Positions 1-9,442 of a stretch of DNA of 64,000 nt are shown here, piece after piece. Each line of letters opens with the position of its first letter. Position 1 is the stretch's first letter. This DNA is from Sacculina carcini. Taxonomy: Eukaryota > Arthropoda > Thecostraca > Sacculinidae. The DNA lies in contig OU696590.1 of assembly GCA_916048095.2 (NCBI GenBank), positions 4,425,049 through 4,489,048 on the forward strand, given 5' to 3'. Under the pieces are notes generated by a model, which saw only the letters and a list, made by a program, of their open reading frames with translations, did not search any database and was not told where the DNA came from. The translations under genes and the position numbers were made by a program.

Positions 1-1318
1 TGGTCTTTTTGCTTGTTTGGCGCTGTTGCTTGTTTGGTTGTGGCTGTTCTCTCATTCGGTTGTTGTGTTTCGGATTAATCATTTGAATTTGTGCGCTTGT
101 GTGTGTGTCTTGGTAGACATATAGTTTGTAGTGTTCGTGCAAGTGCTTTTTGGTTAAAAATTGGTTTTTATGTGTGTTCAGTACGCGGCCAAGTATTTGT
201 TTTGTTTGTTGTTTGGTTTCTGGCGTTGGCTGGCGTTTCTTTTTTTGGTTTGAATTTCGAAATAAACTCGTCGTCTGCAGTCAAACCCGTCTGTTTTGCT
301 AGTGGCTTCTTATTGCGTGTGCATGTCTTGATTTCGTTTGTTATTTGTTCGTTTTGTTGGCAACAATTTCGCTTTGTTGTTTTGTTCAGCCAAAGCATAT
401 TGTTCCAAAGCACTCTTAATATCCAATACATTAGACTAAATCACCTCCCCAGTGTAGATTTTAAACCTAGTCAATCAGCTAACATTGTGTGTGTAGCGAG
501 TAGTTTGCAGTGTCCTTGTAGCCGACTTTCTCAGCAAATGAAACAGTAAACAGATACAGTATCCTGACTCGGTGTAAATGTGTGAATGTTCCGTGGGTTT
601 GTGGGCATTGGTGTATTCAGTGAGCACACCCACAGCCACAACAGGCCGGGTTAAAACGAGCAATGCTTCAATGCAAACACCCATACTATTCTCATTTCAT
701 GTACTGCTGAAAGCGGGCGCGTGTGCGAGGTATTGTTATAGTCGTTCCATTTAGGGCTGGTGAGGACTGTTATTTGAGGAGCCCTTTGGGCCAAGTATGG
801 CGTCTTTGCTGTGTTGTCATTACAGATGATCTCATATATATACACACATATATACATTCACTGGTGATTTTCAATGCTCAAACGATTGTGCTATTGTTAT
901 GAAGGAGGTAGAGGGAGGGAGACTCGTTACAGAGGAGTATCTCTGTGTGATTAGCATATTTTACCGTGTTCGTCTTGAGCACGTTGACATTGACCAACTG
1001 CTGACGGGCTGTAATATCGTCCTTCGCATTCCGATTTCCATCTTACCACCACGATAATGGGCTTAGCAAATTAATGTCCAACTCACTTTTTCGTTTGGAA
1101 AAGTCTTCGGTTCGTTTCTCATAAATCAGCGAAGTCGTCTCCATGTGATGACATGGACTCTGTACTGCAGAACATTCCAGAAGAAAGTCGTTGGGGTCAC
1201 TTCTTCAAATGTGTTCCGATTTGCGTCGGTTTCCAATAGAATATGATCACTCAACATGTTTTCACTTTTTGATGAGATTACATCTTGGAGGAATGCCCTG
1301 CTCGCCCTTCATAGACGT

Positions 1319-1341
1319 ATGTGTGTGTGTGTGTGTGTGTG
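1319..1341. repeat. (GT)n microsatellite
   Basis: Uninterrupted GT dinucleotide run of about 22 bp. Confidence 0.95.
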
Positions 1342-2047
1342 CAGGTGTTATGGTAGTTGTATTGTGGTTTCATAGACTACTTAAATTCACTCGTATTCGA
1401 TCGTAAGTTAATGTTTTAGCTTTGTCATTCAATTACCAAACCTTCATTGTATTTAGCTCGGTGTCTTGAGATTTTAGCTTTATTGGTATTATATGACATT
1501 CCAGTCTCTTTTCTCTTGGTGTATGTTGATATTTGTCTATGTGTTAGTTGTGTTGTGGTATACTTTACTCCTATGTGTTAGCATTACGGTACAGCCGATG
1601 TATACGTGTGTATATATAGTTTTAGTGCCACTTCAGGTATAGTTTCATATATATTATGCTCTCATATTGCCAGCGCACCCCCAAGTTGATTTGATTTTTT
1701 GTGGTCCGGTTTTACAAACCACATTCTCATTAATGCGTAGTTTTGATTGCAGTCAAATTTGGTGTTCATTGTTGGTGCTTCATTTTGAATGTGAATTCTA
1801 CCTGATTTTCCCATTCGTTTCTCAACAAGAGAGATGGATGGGATTATTATTTTTGTTGCTCTGTTTCCTAACTTATTTCTCATATTATGAAATAATTCAA
1901 GCGTTATTCTTCGTTTAAGCGTTCGTAAGTTTATCAACCAATGCTTTTTGGGTGCGCTGCATATGTCGAGTTTCGATAGTATGTAATTTGTGTTGTATTA
2001 GCACTAATGTGTGTTTTTGTCCACTCTGTTTAAATAATCTGCAGTTC

Positions 2048-2066
2048 TGTGTGTGTGTGTGTGTGT
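2048..2066. repeat. (GT)n microsatellite
   Basis: Uninterrupted TG/GT dinucleotide run of about 19 bp. Confidence 0.9.
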
Positions 2067-2302
2067 GTCTGTGGAGGTTTTTGTAACGAGGTTAATAGAA
2101 TCCATGACACTGGCAACAGCAAACAAACATCGTTTTGCCGTTACTATGCTTTGAGGGCTCCTCTTCTGTGTCAATGGATTGATCTCTTGCGTTACAATTG
2201 TTTCTCTATTTCTACTTTTTGGACGTCGAAGATTATACAATAAACGAACAGCAGAATATCCTTGTTTGACCAATCAACGCGAAATTGACCACCGTGCGAC
2301 AC

Positions 2303-2353
2303 GCACACACACACACACACACAAATACACACATACACACACAAATATACACA
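2303..2353. repeat. (CA)n microsatellite, interrupted
   Basis: CA dinucleotide tract broken by AAATA and ACATA steps, followed by ACAGACAGACA. It lies just downstream of the 3' end of the minus-strand helical ORF. Confidence 0.9.
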
Positions 2354-2441
2354 CAAACAGACAGACAAAGAGACGAAAACAGGTAGAGCGGAGCGGGGGA
2401 AGCGGATGCCGACTTCTACTCAGTGGACCCATGGTGTAATA

Positions 2442-2921
2442 CTACTGCAGTTGCTGTGTTTCTTGTTGTTCTTGCTTGAACACCGGGTGCGCTGCCAGCG
2501 ACTCTAACAGCGAGGCGAGCGAGTCTCGGATTTGCTGTAGACTCGCTTCCATCTCGGCCGTCTCGTCGATCAACACGTAAAGCTGCTGCAGGCGATGCTG
2601 GAACTCGTCCGAGTGGCGTTGCATGCGGCCGTACCACGTCTGACGGAAGTGTTGAGCGGCACGTTCGCTGGCAGTTCGCAGACCGAGCAGCAAGTTGTCG
2701 AGCGTCTGTTGGTCGCGGGCACGCTGGTTGTTCATCTGTTCCACCAGCTGGGTGACAGCTGCTTCCAGTTGTGCGGCCGTCAGATTCGTGCTGACTGCAG
2801 TGTCATTGGTGACAGGTGGTAGTGTTTGTGATGGTACGATGTCCACGTGTGCACAGTCGCCACCACCTCCATGTTCCGTGGTCGCTGATGGCGACTGGCA
2901 GGTGATGGGTGTCGTGTCCAT
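2442..2921 (-). CDS. Hypothetical 159-aa helical (coiled-coil-like) protein
   Basis: The ORF is uninterrupted and clearly more GC-rich than the AT-rich DNA on both sides. Its ATG sits in a favourable context (gcaATGG). Residues 1-45 are Ser/Thr/Pro-rich and look disordered. From about residue 48 to the end the protein is rich in Gln, Glu, Leu and Ala with heptad-like spacing (AQLEAAVTQLVEQMNNQ, then MEASLQQIRDSLASLLESL), which suggests a long amphipathic helix or coiled coil. There is no zinc knuckle, protease or polymerase motif. I do not recognise the family. It could be a single-exon host gene, one exon of a longer gene, or a Gag-like ORF of an element whose pol has been lost. The base composition and lack of stops argue that it is not chance. 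Confidence 0.5.
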   Translation of the reverse strand: MDTTPITCQSPSATTEHGGGGDCAHVDIVPSQTLPPVTNDTAVSTNLTAAQLEAAVTQLVEQMNNQRARDQQTLDNLLLGLRTASERAAQHFRQTWYGRMQRHSDEFQHRLQQLYVLIDETAEMEASLQQIRDSLASLLESLAAHPVFKQEQQETQQLQ

Positions 2922-2959
2922 TGCTGCGTTCAGAGCCGATCAATGGTGATTGTTAACAG

Positions 2960-3173
2960 ACAGATTCGATGACAAAGTACAGTTAACAGACTGATTGATT
3001 AAAAACCGTCCAAAATTCAGATGCAAGCTAAACACTGTTTGGAAGGAAAATTTGAGATAAAAGCACTGAAAATCGTACAAGGTTTATATATTCCACATAT
3101 ATTAATCCTATACAAGTTATTCAGCTTTCATTGCCTTTCCAGTTTCTATTTAGTCACATTGTATAATGCTGTG
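2960..3173. other. AT-rich spacer, nothing recognised
   Basis: AT-rich DNA between the helical ORF and the MITE. The open frame at 3,021-3,206 is short, AT-biased and has no family resemblance. Confidence 0.6.
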
Positions 3174-3175
3174 TA

Positions 3176-3550
3176 CACCGTAAAACCTATATTTGAACGC
3201 CTCTAATAAAACGGCACCTTGGGAGAACAATGGAACGGCACCTTTAGTTAAACTTCTTTTTTTGCAAATCTAGGCAATACCTATGACTGACTGATTTGTA
3301 TTAGTAAATTTGTGATTAGTTACCAGTACCGTACATGTACTGGTAACTAATCAAATCGTGTCTTTTGTTCAATAAATACGCATACGTTACCTAGATTTTT
3401 TCATCCATAAAATATGCCGTATCTTCTGCAAATGTTGGCAAGTTACTCGAAAAACAGAGCGGCACTCTCTAATTGAAAGGCACCTTTAATCGAGCGTCAC
3501 TAAGAGGGAAGGCTCAAAAGCGGCATGCCCCTCAATTAGTGGTTTTACGG
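3176..3550. mobile_element. MITE-like element with CCGTAAAACC termini and TA target site
   Basis: The left end reads TA-CACCGTAAAACC and the right end GGTTTTACGG-TA, so the 10-bp CCGTAAAACC is inverted at the two ends and bounded by TA on both sides. The subterminal sequences also resemble each other in inverted form (AATTGA, GGCACCTTT and TCTAAT words). Internally, 3,314-3,329 and 3,337-3,352 form a perfect 16-bp inverted repeat with a 7-bp loop. There is no coding capacity. TIRs with a TA target are typical of non-autonomous Tc1/mariner/pogo-type elements; this assignment is inference. The two extra bases (CA) at the left end show the termini are not perfect. Confidence 0.6.
3314..3352. repeat. 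Perfect 16-bp inverted repeat (hairpin) inside the MITE
   Basis: Arm 3,314-3,329 is the exact reverse complement of 3,337-3,352, with a 7-bp loop. Confidence 0.95.
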
Positions 3551-3830
3551 TATGTTTATTATACATGCTGCATGTATGCTATACAAATACATGAATGAAT
3601 TAATATTTTCATTAATTACATCAAAAAATGGTTTTGTAATGATGATTGGTCTGCTTTTTAATTTGCTTGACACTAATATATAACAACCTTCAGGAAATCA
3701 TACAATAAATATGTGCACAGAGCAGAACGTATCAAGCAGTTAAAAAATCTGGTGGTAACTTTTTCAAAATGTGTTTTTGCAAACAGAAGAAACCTTGATC
3801 AATATTTTTCAGTTATATAAGATTTATTTT

Positions 3831-4124
3831 TTGTACATTACTTCCTATATTAATGACTTGAAGCTCCTGAACAAAGACATAATACGCGCAAGTTCGAACA
3901 AAATTTCTCAGGAACGTGTTGCATGTGGGTTGTTTTGTATTTGTTTTAACCATAAAGATATGATTTAAACGCGGTAATTATTGTACATTACTTCCTTTAA
4001 TAATGAATTGAAGCTCCTGAATATAGACATAATACGCGCAAGTTCAAACAAAATGTATCTGGACCGTGTTGCATATGGGTGTTTTGTATGTTTTAACCAT
4101 GAAGATATGATTTAAACGTGGTAT
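3831..4124. repeat. 150-bp tandem duplication
   Basis: Sequence beginning TTGTACATTACTTCC at 3,831 recurs at 3,981. The two copies align over almost their whole length with scattered substitutions and small deletions (shared words include ATAATACGCGCAAGTTC and AAGATATGATTTAAACG). The second copy runs into the gag-pol scrap that starts near 4,126. Confidence 0.9.
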
Positions 4125-4125
4125 T

Positions 4126-4404
4126 AAGGGCAAGTGCTTCTTATGTGATGGGAATCACCTGGCGCGTTATTGTCCTAAACGTACACCACTTACGTGCTAC
4201 ACGTGCGGAGAAGAGGGTCATATCGCGACAGTGTTTCAATCAGGGAAACCAGGCAGGGGAAACTGGTGCGCCAACAGCTACCCCTTTCGACCAATAATGG
4301 CACAAATAGGATGTCTTCCGATTGTCGAGGTAGTGATAAAAGGCAAAACTTCACGAGCGTTGATAGATACGGGCTGCTCGACGGCAGTTGTGAAACTCAC
4401 ATAG
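4126..4404 (+). pseudogene. Retroelement gag-pol fragment: zinc knuckles plus aspartic protease motif
   Basis: One open frame with no start codon. Its first zinc knuckle reads CFLCDGNHLARYC (C-x2-C-x3-H-x4-C). The second starts CYTCGEEGH but lacks its last cysteine. The retropepsin active site, ALIDTGCST, follows about 70 residues later, and a TAG at 4,402-4,404 ends the frame. Zinc knuckle followed by protease is the gag-pro order of LTR retroelements. The missing cysteine and the shift of the expected coding sense into other frames near 4,225 and after 4,404 indicate decay. No RT follows on this strand, so this is an isolated remnant. Confidence 0.75.
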
Positions 4405-4559
4405 ACGAATCCCTGGAAGAGGCTTTCAGATAGCCTCTGACTCCAGTGCATTTATTACACCACCATCCTGATGCAAAGACGAATGTGACGCTCTTTTGAT
4501 TGGGGCTCTATAATCAAATGTTTGCTCCTGTCCATCCCAGAACCTGTCCAGCCTACACT

Positions 4560-5265
4560 CAAACTGCATCACATTTTAGCCATATTTACCCATTCTGGTA
4601 AATCATTCTGGTGAATCATTCCAAATATTGATAACCTATGTGTGAAGGAGAACAGTCTGACACAGACGCGCCCGATTTTTGAAAATTTGCATATAACTTC
4701 ATCTCGTGTTGGAATCATATCTCATCTTGAACAAGCCTTCAGTACATTCTTTGTCATATTTCTCATTCAGGATCTTGTAAGTCTCTATCATATCACCTCT
4801 TGCCTTCTATATGCCAGCGTTGGTAGACCTATCGCTTTCAACTTTTCTTCATATGTAAATTTCTGCATTCCTGGAATCAGTTTAGTGGCTCTTTGGACGT
4901 TTTCAACAGCCTCTATGTCCTTCACCAAATGTGGGTGCCATACGTGATTTGCATACTCCAATTGTGGTCTAACTAGAGACGTGAACAATAATTTGAATGT
5001 GTCCGGGTTCACATACACGAACAATTCTAATTAGTCCAACTATCCTGTTTGCCCTATTTATTTTTTCCGCTATTTGCTCTGAAAATGTCAACTCGTCGTC
5101 AATCGTAACGTCAATATCTTTCTCGACACTCGCCCTCAATATATATTCATACATCTTGTTGATTCTATCCTCCACCGTAGTTCTACCAATTCTCAGATAC
5201 TTACTTTTGTCAGGATGGAAGCGCAGTAGCCACTTTTCGGACCATTTTTCGTCGATGTTGAGCTG
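4560..5265 (-). pseudogene. LINE reverse transcriptase, C-terminal part (CR1/L2/Jockey-like), frameshifted
   Basis: Minus-strand frames give the post-catalytic region of a LINE RT. The order is EKWLLRFHPDKSKYLRIG (near 5,230), VTIDDELTFSEQIAEKINRA (near 5,100), LVRPQLEYANHVWHPHLVKD (near 4,960), then VENVQRATKLIPG (near 4,900) and LKAIGLPTLAYRRQ (near 4,820). These are the conserved thumb and C-terminal blocks of CR1/L2/Jockey-type LINEs. At least one frameshift falls near 5,020 and more follow below 4,790. The catalytic palm blocks are absent on this strand; a palm fragment lies at 5,690-5,870 in the opposite orientation. Confidence 0.85.
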
Positions 5266-5279
5266 GAGAATGTTGATGT

Positions 5280-5689
5280 TGTGTGTGCGGTATATGCTGG
5301 TGTTTGTGCGTGTGTGTTGTTGAGGTGTTGAGTTGTTGATAGAGGTAGTGGTGGTGGTGAATGTATTGATCAGTGTGTTGATGATGGGAGAACTGATGGT
5401 GATGATAGTGAGGATGGACTTGTTGTTGACGTTCCTCAGGTTGTCTGGCCGAGCAACATCAGAAAGGGTTGTTGCTGCGGTTTAGCCTCCAGATTGGAGG
5501 GTGGTCCCACGACGTAGACGTCGCAGCTCCATTACCTGTATGGATGGAGTTGATGGTGTTGGTGATGATTGTGAGGAGGATGAGGTCGTTGGTGATTGTG
5601 AGTTCGAACGAGTTGTATGTGAAGAGGGGAATGATGGCGATGTCGGTGATGCTGATGACCGCGCTGGTGATGTTGATGGTGATGAAACA
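5280..5689. repeat. Low-complexity GTTGAT/GATGGTGAT-rich DNA
   Basis: Imperfect runs of GTTGTTGA, GGTGATG and GATGATG words fill the gap between the two LINE fragments. Plus-strand open frames through it (from 5,501) are Asp/Gly/Val-rich translations of the simple repeat and not a domain. Confidence 0.7.
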
Positions 5690-5870
5690 GAGGTGACTGA
5701 TAGACAGAGAGTTGTGGTCAGTAGTGAGGTCTCTGACTGGAGAAATGTTATTAGTGGCGTCCCTCAAGGTTCGGTTTTGGGACCTCTGCTGTTCGTGATT
5801 TTTATTAACGATGTGTCGGATATAGCCAGAAATAACAGTCAGGTGTATGCAGACGACACAAATCACTTCA
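5690..5870 (+). pseudogene. LINE reverse transcriptase, catalytic palm fragment
   Basis: The frame that enters from the GAT-rich repeat contains DWRNVISGVPQGSVLGPLLF, then FINDV and VYADDT. These are RT motifs B' and C of CR1/L2/Jockey-type LINEs; YADD holds two of the catalytic aspartates. Immediately after YADD the sequence passes into a 37-bp tandem array made of the same codons, so the enzyme is destroyed here. The region that should follow YADD is found in opposite orientation at 4,560-5,265. The pair may be one element with an internal inversion. Confidence 0.85.
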
Positions 5871-6124
5871 CTATCACTTCTCTATGCAGACGACACAAAT
5901 CACTTCACTATCACTTATCTATGCAGACGACACAAATCACTTCACTATCACTTATCTATGCAGACGACACAAATCACTTCACTATCACTTATCTATGCAG
6001 ACGACACAAATCACTTCACTATCACTCTATGCATTATCTCTATGCAGTAGTATGATATTATCTCTATGCAGTAGTATGATATTATCTCTATGCAGACGAC
6101 ACAAATCACTTCACTATCACTTCT
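5846..6124 (+). repeat. 37-bp minisatellite derived from the RT YADD motif
   Basis: The unit begins ATGCAGACGACACAAATC and recurs every 37 bp at 5,847, 5,884, 5,921, 5,958 and 5,995. After two short copies of a CTCTATGCAGTAGTATGATAT unit, one more full unit lies near 6,087-6,124. The first copy is the YADDT codons of the upstream LINE RT. Because 37 is not a multiple of three, successive copies rotate through all three frames, and none of the three contains a stop. Long open frames across the array are therefore a by-product. Confidence 0.95.
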
Positions 6125-6300
6125 GTTGCCCGCACCTGTTGTTTTATATTGATATCATTTTTTATATCCTATTCGAACTTTCCTTGATCGTGCTTCTGCA
6201 ACTAAGTTGGTGGTTTCTTTGGTCTTCTCTCGCATTGACTGCTGCTGTTCTCTTTCCATTGTTCATATTTACTTGTTCCTCGCTACTCTATTTGCCTCCT
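6125..6300. other. T/C-rich spacer
   Basis: AT/CT-rich DNA with no domain. GC content rises sharply at about 6,297, where the decayed gypsy element begins. Confidence 0.5.
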
Positions 6301-6519
6301 CCGGCGCTCCACGCGTGTGCGCACGTCTCCAGGCGCACATTACGTCGTCGTGGCCGGCACGGGCAGCGACAGTTGGATCGCGCAGCCGTGCAGCAGCACT
6401 GATGGCGTACAACCCGTAATACAGTGCGGGTGGCTCTACTGTACCAGCAGACGCCTGACGCGCTCTCTGAACACGCCCTTATGGTGCTCCGCGACTTTAG
6501 CGTTTTGTTGAAGCGCTCA

Positions 6520-7373
6520 ACAGCGGCGTTCCCGCGGGTCCAGTAGGCGGCTGATCGCAGGTGCCGAATATCTTGTCGCTTTAGGAATGATTGAAAGTTG
6601 CCACCGACGAATTGGGCAGGATACCGTGGTCACTGACGATTTGGTCAGGATATTCTTCTCGGGCGAACACGCTGTCGAGAAACTCGATGATGTGTGACGT
6701 CTCAGCCGACCGGGTCGTACACACCTCCGCTCACTTCTGCCGAACTGCCGGTTCGCGGTGACGCTTGTCAACTGAGTAATAGTTGACAAGCGTCACCGCG
6801 AACCGGCAGTCCTCGGACGTTCTGTCCAGCGGTCCGACGATGTCCACGCCCAGTTTTGCTCATGACCATTCAGGCAGTTCAACGGACTGAAGTCAAGCTT
6901 TTTTTCTTTTTTTCTTCAATTATTATTATCTGTATTTTACACAACATACTGCTCCACATGGTGATTTTTCAGCGATGCGCGTTCGGTTGCACAGCACCTT
7001 GTCGCTCGTTTGTCATGCTGCACACCGGTCGACAACCCGCTGCTCGTCGGCGTCCATGCCCGGCCACCACGCCAGGCTACTTGGTGCGGACACACCCGCC
7101 ATGCGGCGCGTGTGCGCGGGATAGATTGTCGTCCCGCAAACTGGCTGCCACGACCGATTGATGGCCGGCGCGAATGACCATCTCGCCGTCCACGGACAGT
7201 TCGTGACGGATAGCAAAACACGGTCTGATAGCCGCGCTGCATTGTTTCGCTGCGTCCAGGAACCCTTCCAGAATGTGTCTGTGAAGTGCGATGTCCGAGT
7301 CTGCACGGCTCGCGTCACGGACCGCGCTAATCGACAGGCTGTGCTCGTCGTCCAGTGTTGCGATGACGTCATA
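6520..7373 (-). pseudogene. Gypsy integrase, broken
   Basis: The zinc-binding N-terminus is recognisable as a WWPGMDADEQRVVDRC...C block near 7,020-7,080. An AT-rich insert follows. The core then resumes with LGVDIVGPLD (first Asp, near 6,840) and TSHIIEFLDSVFAREEYPD then IVSDHG (second Asp region, near 6,640). The catalytic Glu block is not readable. A perfect 30-bp inverted repeat at 6,744-6,810 replaces the residues that should follow the first Asp. Confidence 0.8.
6744..6810. repeat. Perfect 30-bp inverted repeat within gypsy integrase
   Basis: 6,744-6,773 is the exact reverse complement of 6,781-6,810, with a 7-bp loop (GAGTAAT). One arm is integrase coding sequence (CRFAVTLV on the minus strand). 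The other is its inverted copy, so the duplication arose after the element lost function or destroyed it. Confidence 0.97.
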
Positions 7374-7957
7374 TTAATCGCCGTCGTCATCGTCACATGC
7401 CGAATGCGTGTTCGCTGGCGGCAGGCGGGACAGCGCATCTGCGCCGGGAATTGACTGGTCTGGCATATGCTGTACGGTGTATGAGTACGGGATCAATCTC
7501 GCTTGCCATTGAGCGATACGAGCACCCGCACGTCCACTAAAGTTCGCCGACAGAACTGATTTCAGCGCGCTGTGGTCCGTTCGGAGGGTGAAATGGCGGC
7601 CCCATAGAACATCTTCCACTTTTCAACAGCCAAAACTGCTGCCAGTGTCTCCCGCTCGGTGACTGAATAGTTTTGCTCGGCCGGCGACAGCTTAAGCCTC
7701 CAAAACGAGATGATTGACTCGTTTCAGTCGTCGCCGATCTGAGATAGAACGCCGCCGCATCCTTTCTGACTGATGTCGGTCGTGACGATCGTCGGTTTCC
7801 ACAGGTTGTACCGACGGAGCGGGCCGGCAGAAACAATCAGCTGCTTGACTTTCTCGAACACTTCCTCGTGCTGCTGCGTCCAGGTAAACGTGGTATTTTC
7901 TTTAACAGATCCTGTAGTGAACTCACAGTGCTGGCGTAGTGCGACAGCCAGCCGCAC
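7374..7957 (-). pseudogene. Gypsy RNase H
   Basis: TWTQQHEEVFEKVKQLI leads to IVTTDISQKGCGGVL (RNase H start, TTD). Further on come FTLRTDHSALKSVL and the domain-end signature HMPDQSIPGADALSRLP near 7,430-7,460. A frameshift separates the two halves near 7,620-7,720. Confidence 0.85.
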
Positions 7958-8047
7958 AGTCCTAAAAAGCTGTGCATTTATTTGGCGTCTGACGATGCTT
8001 GCGCGTCACGAATAGCTCGCAGATGATCTTCCGATGGGGACATGTCA

Positions 8048-8640
8048 CTACCTGACACGGAAGCCGCAGAACTCAAGTCCGGTCTTCGCCACCGCCGGTT
8101 TGTCGAGATTCAGCGTCACATTTGCCGCATTTAGCTGATTCATCACCGCATTAAGCATCTGATCGTGAATTTCTCGAGTTTGTCCGCAGCAGACAATGTC
8201 ATCCAAATAGTGGACACATCCATCTATTCTGGCCAGCAGCTGGTCCAAGAGCCGCTGGAAAACCGCTCCCGCAGAGGCAGACCAAATGGCACTCGTCGAA
8301 ATTGAAAGAGTTGCCCGTGGTGATAAAGGCAGTAAACTGTCAAGACTCCGGATGAAGCATCATGTGTTGATATACCAAGCGTAGATCCAGTTTTGTGAAG
8401 TATATGCCCTTTAATTGGCTCATCAGCTCGGGCAGCGTCGGCAAGGGATGTACTTCCGTGATGATTTGACTGTTTGGTCCGCGTAAATCGACGCACAGTC
8501 GTATGCCGCCGGATTTTCTCCTCGCCACGACGATATGATTAAGCCACTGTGAAGCGTCGGTCTTCTCTATGACCCATTCGTTCTGCAGTCGTTGCACTTC
8601 TGCAGATACCTCCACCCTGACAGAAAGAATCAGTGCGGCG
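8048..8640 (-). pseudogene. Gypsy reverse transcriptase, frameshifted
   Basis: Motifs appear in order on the minus strand: SQWLNHIVVARRKSGGIRLC, VDLRGPNSQI, LPTLPELMSQLKGIYFTKLD, then FRRVPFGLP, and YLDDIVCCG near 8,190. YLDD carries the catalytic aspartates of Ty3/gypsy RT, followed by LNLDKPAVAKTGLEFCGFRV. At least two frameshifts occur between 8,230 and 8,400. Confidence 0.9.
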
Positions 8641-9073
8641 AAGCGGATACGATGTTGGCTGAGCGTCTGGCTTCAGTTGAATACGATGGCAGAAGCCCGC
8701 AATGGGCGGCAGACACTCGTCCCTCGTTATGGCTTGACCGGATACTGCACTGATGACACCTTCACCGGGTCGTATTGTGAGTCCTAGATCAGTCATGTTG
8801 GTGAGTCCCAGAAGACCTTCAGTCGAGGCCGTGTCGATCACGTAAAATTCAGAGCATGCAGTGTGTTCTCCCACATGTACTGTTGCCGGCAGAATACCTA
8901 CCACGTCCAGCGGTTTCCGATCCACCCCGTAGAATCGGGTGTCCGTGTGAGTCACTTCCGACCCTTTGAAGAGTGACTTAGCCAGGGGAAGGCTGGAAAT
9001 TGAAACACTCGCGCCGGTGTCAACCTGCAGACAGACTGTGGCGGGCGTACCATTGCTTATGGTTACAAGCGCA
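8540..9073 (-). pseudogene. Gypsy aspartic protease and start of RT
   Basis: LQVDTGASVSIS near 8,990-9,020 is the retropepsin active site, and DLGLTIRPGEGVISA with DECLPPIAGFCH lies further on. The frame then leads into the proline-rich linker that precedes RT in gypsy elements (IQLKPDAQPTSYPLR) before shifting frame near 8,640. Confidence 0.8.
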
Positions 9074-9430
9074 TCACAATCTTTTACCTGCTGAGGAACA
9101 CGGCAAGATGGTGACGGCCTTTACCAGACGCTTAGTCTTCTTTTTGTCTCTTGAATGGCACACGGCGGACCAGTGGCCTGGTCGGCCGCAATTGTTACAT
9201 TGAGATGTCCTGGCTGGGCAAAACTCGCTGCGTGGCGTTTTGTGATTGCGTCCACTGTGTGTGCACTTACTCTCCAATCGGCTGGTTGTGCTGGTCGTCT
9301 TGCTGACTGCGTTTCGAACGACGTTGGTTTCACCGATACTTGGATCACGTCCTGGAGCCGTCATAAGCGCTGAGTGCAGTCTGGATAGCTCAAAGGCCTC
9401 GGCCGTCTGCAGAAGTGAGTTGATCGTCAA
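9074..9430 (-). pseudogene. Gypsy gag C-terminus with CCHC zinc knuckle
   Basis: The frame contains CNNCGRPGHWSAVC (C-x2-C-x4-H-x4-C), the nucleocapsid zinc knuckle that binds element RNA, followed by a Lys-rich stretch (KKKTKR). It lies just downstream of the Gag helical blocks and upstream of the protease motif. Confidence 0.85.
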
Positions 9431-9442
9431 CGTTGGATCTTC

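Larger units (their letters stand above)
1..2300. other. T/G-rich DNA, no supported gene
   Basis: The stretch is T- and G-rich on the plus strand, with many TTTG and TGTG runs. The longest open frame (91-549) reads as a skewed Phe/Val/Cys/Ser-rich translation of T-rich sequence, shows no domain and has no supporting context. Short TA/CA runs lie near 830-860. I see no RNA gene or element terminus here. Confidence 0.6.

Noticed and set aside
91..549. 152-codon plus-strand ORF
   Set aside because: Translation of T/G-rich DNA with skewed Phe/Val/Cys/Ser content, no domain, no context; probably chance.
5846..6124. Possible CRISPR array (regular short repeats)
   Set aside because: Repeats are head to tail without unique spacers, in a eukaryotic LINE context with no cas genes.
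5501..6402. Long plus-strand ORFs through the 37-bp array
   Set aside because: The repeat unit is open in all three frames; only 5,690-5,870 has real RT content.
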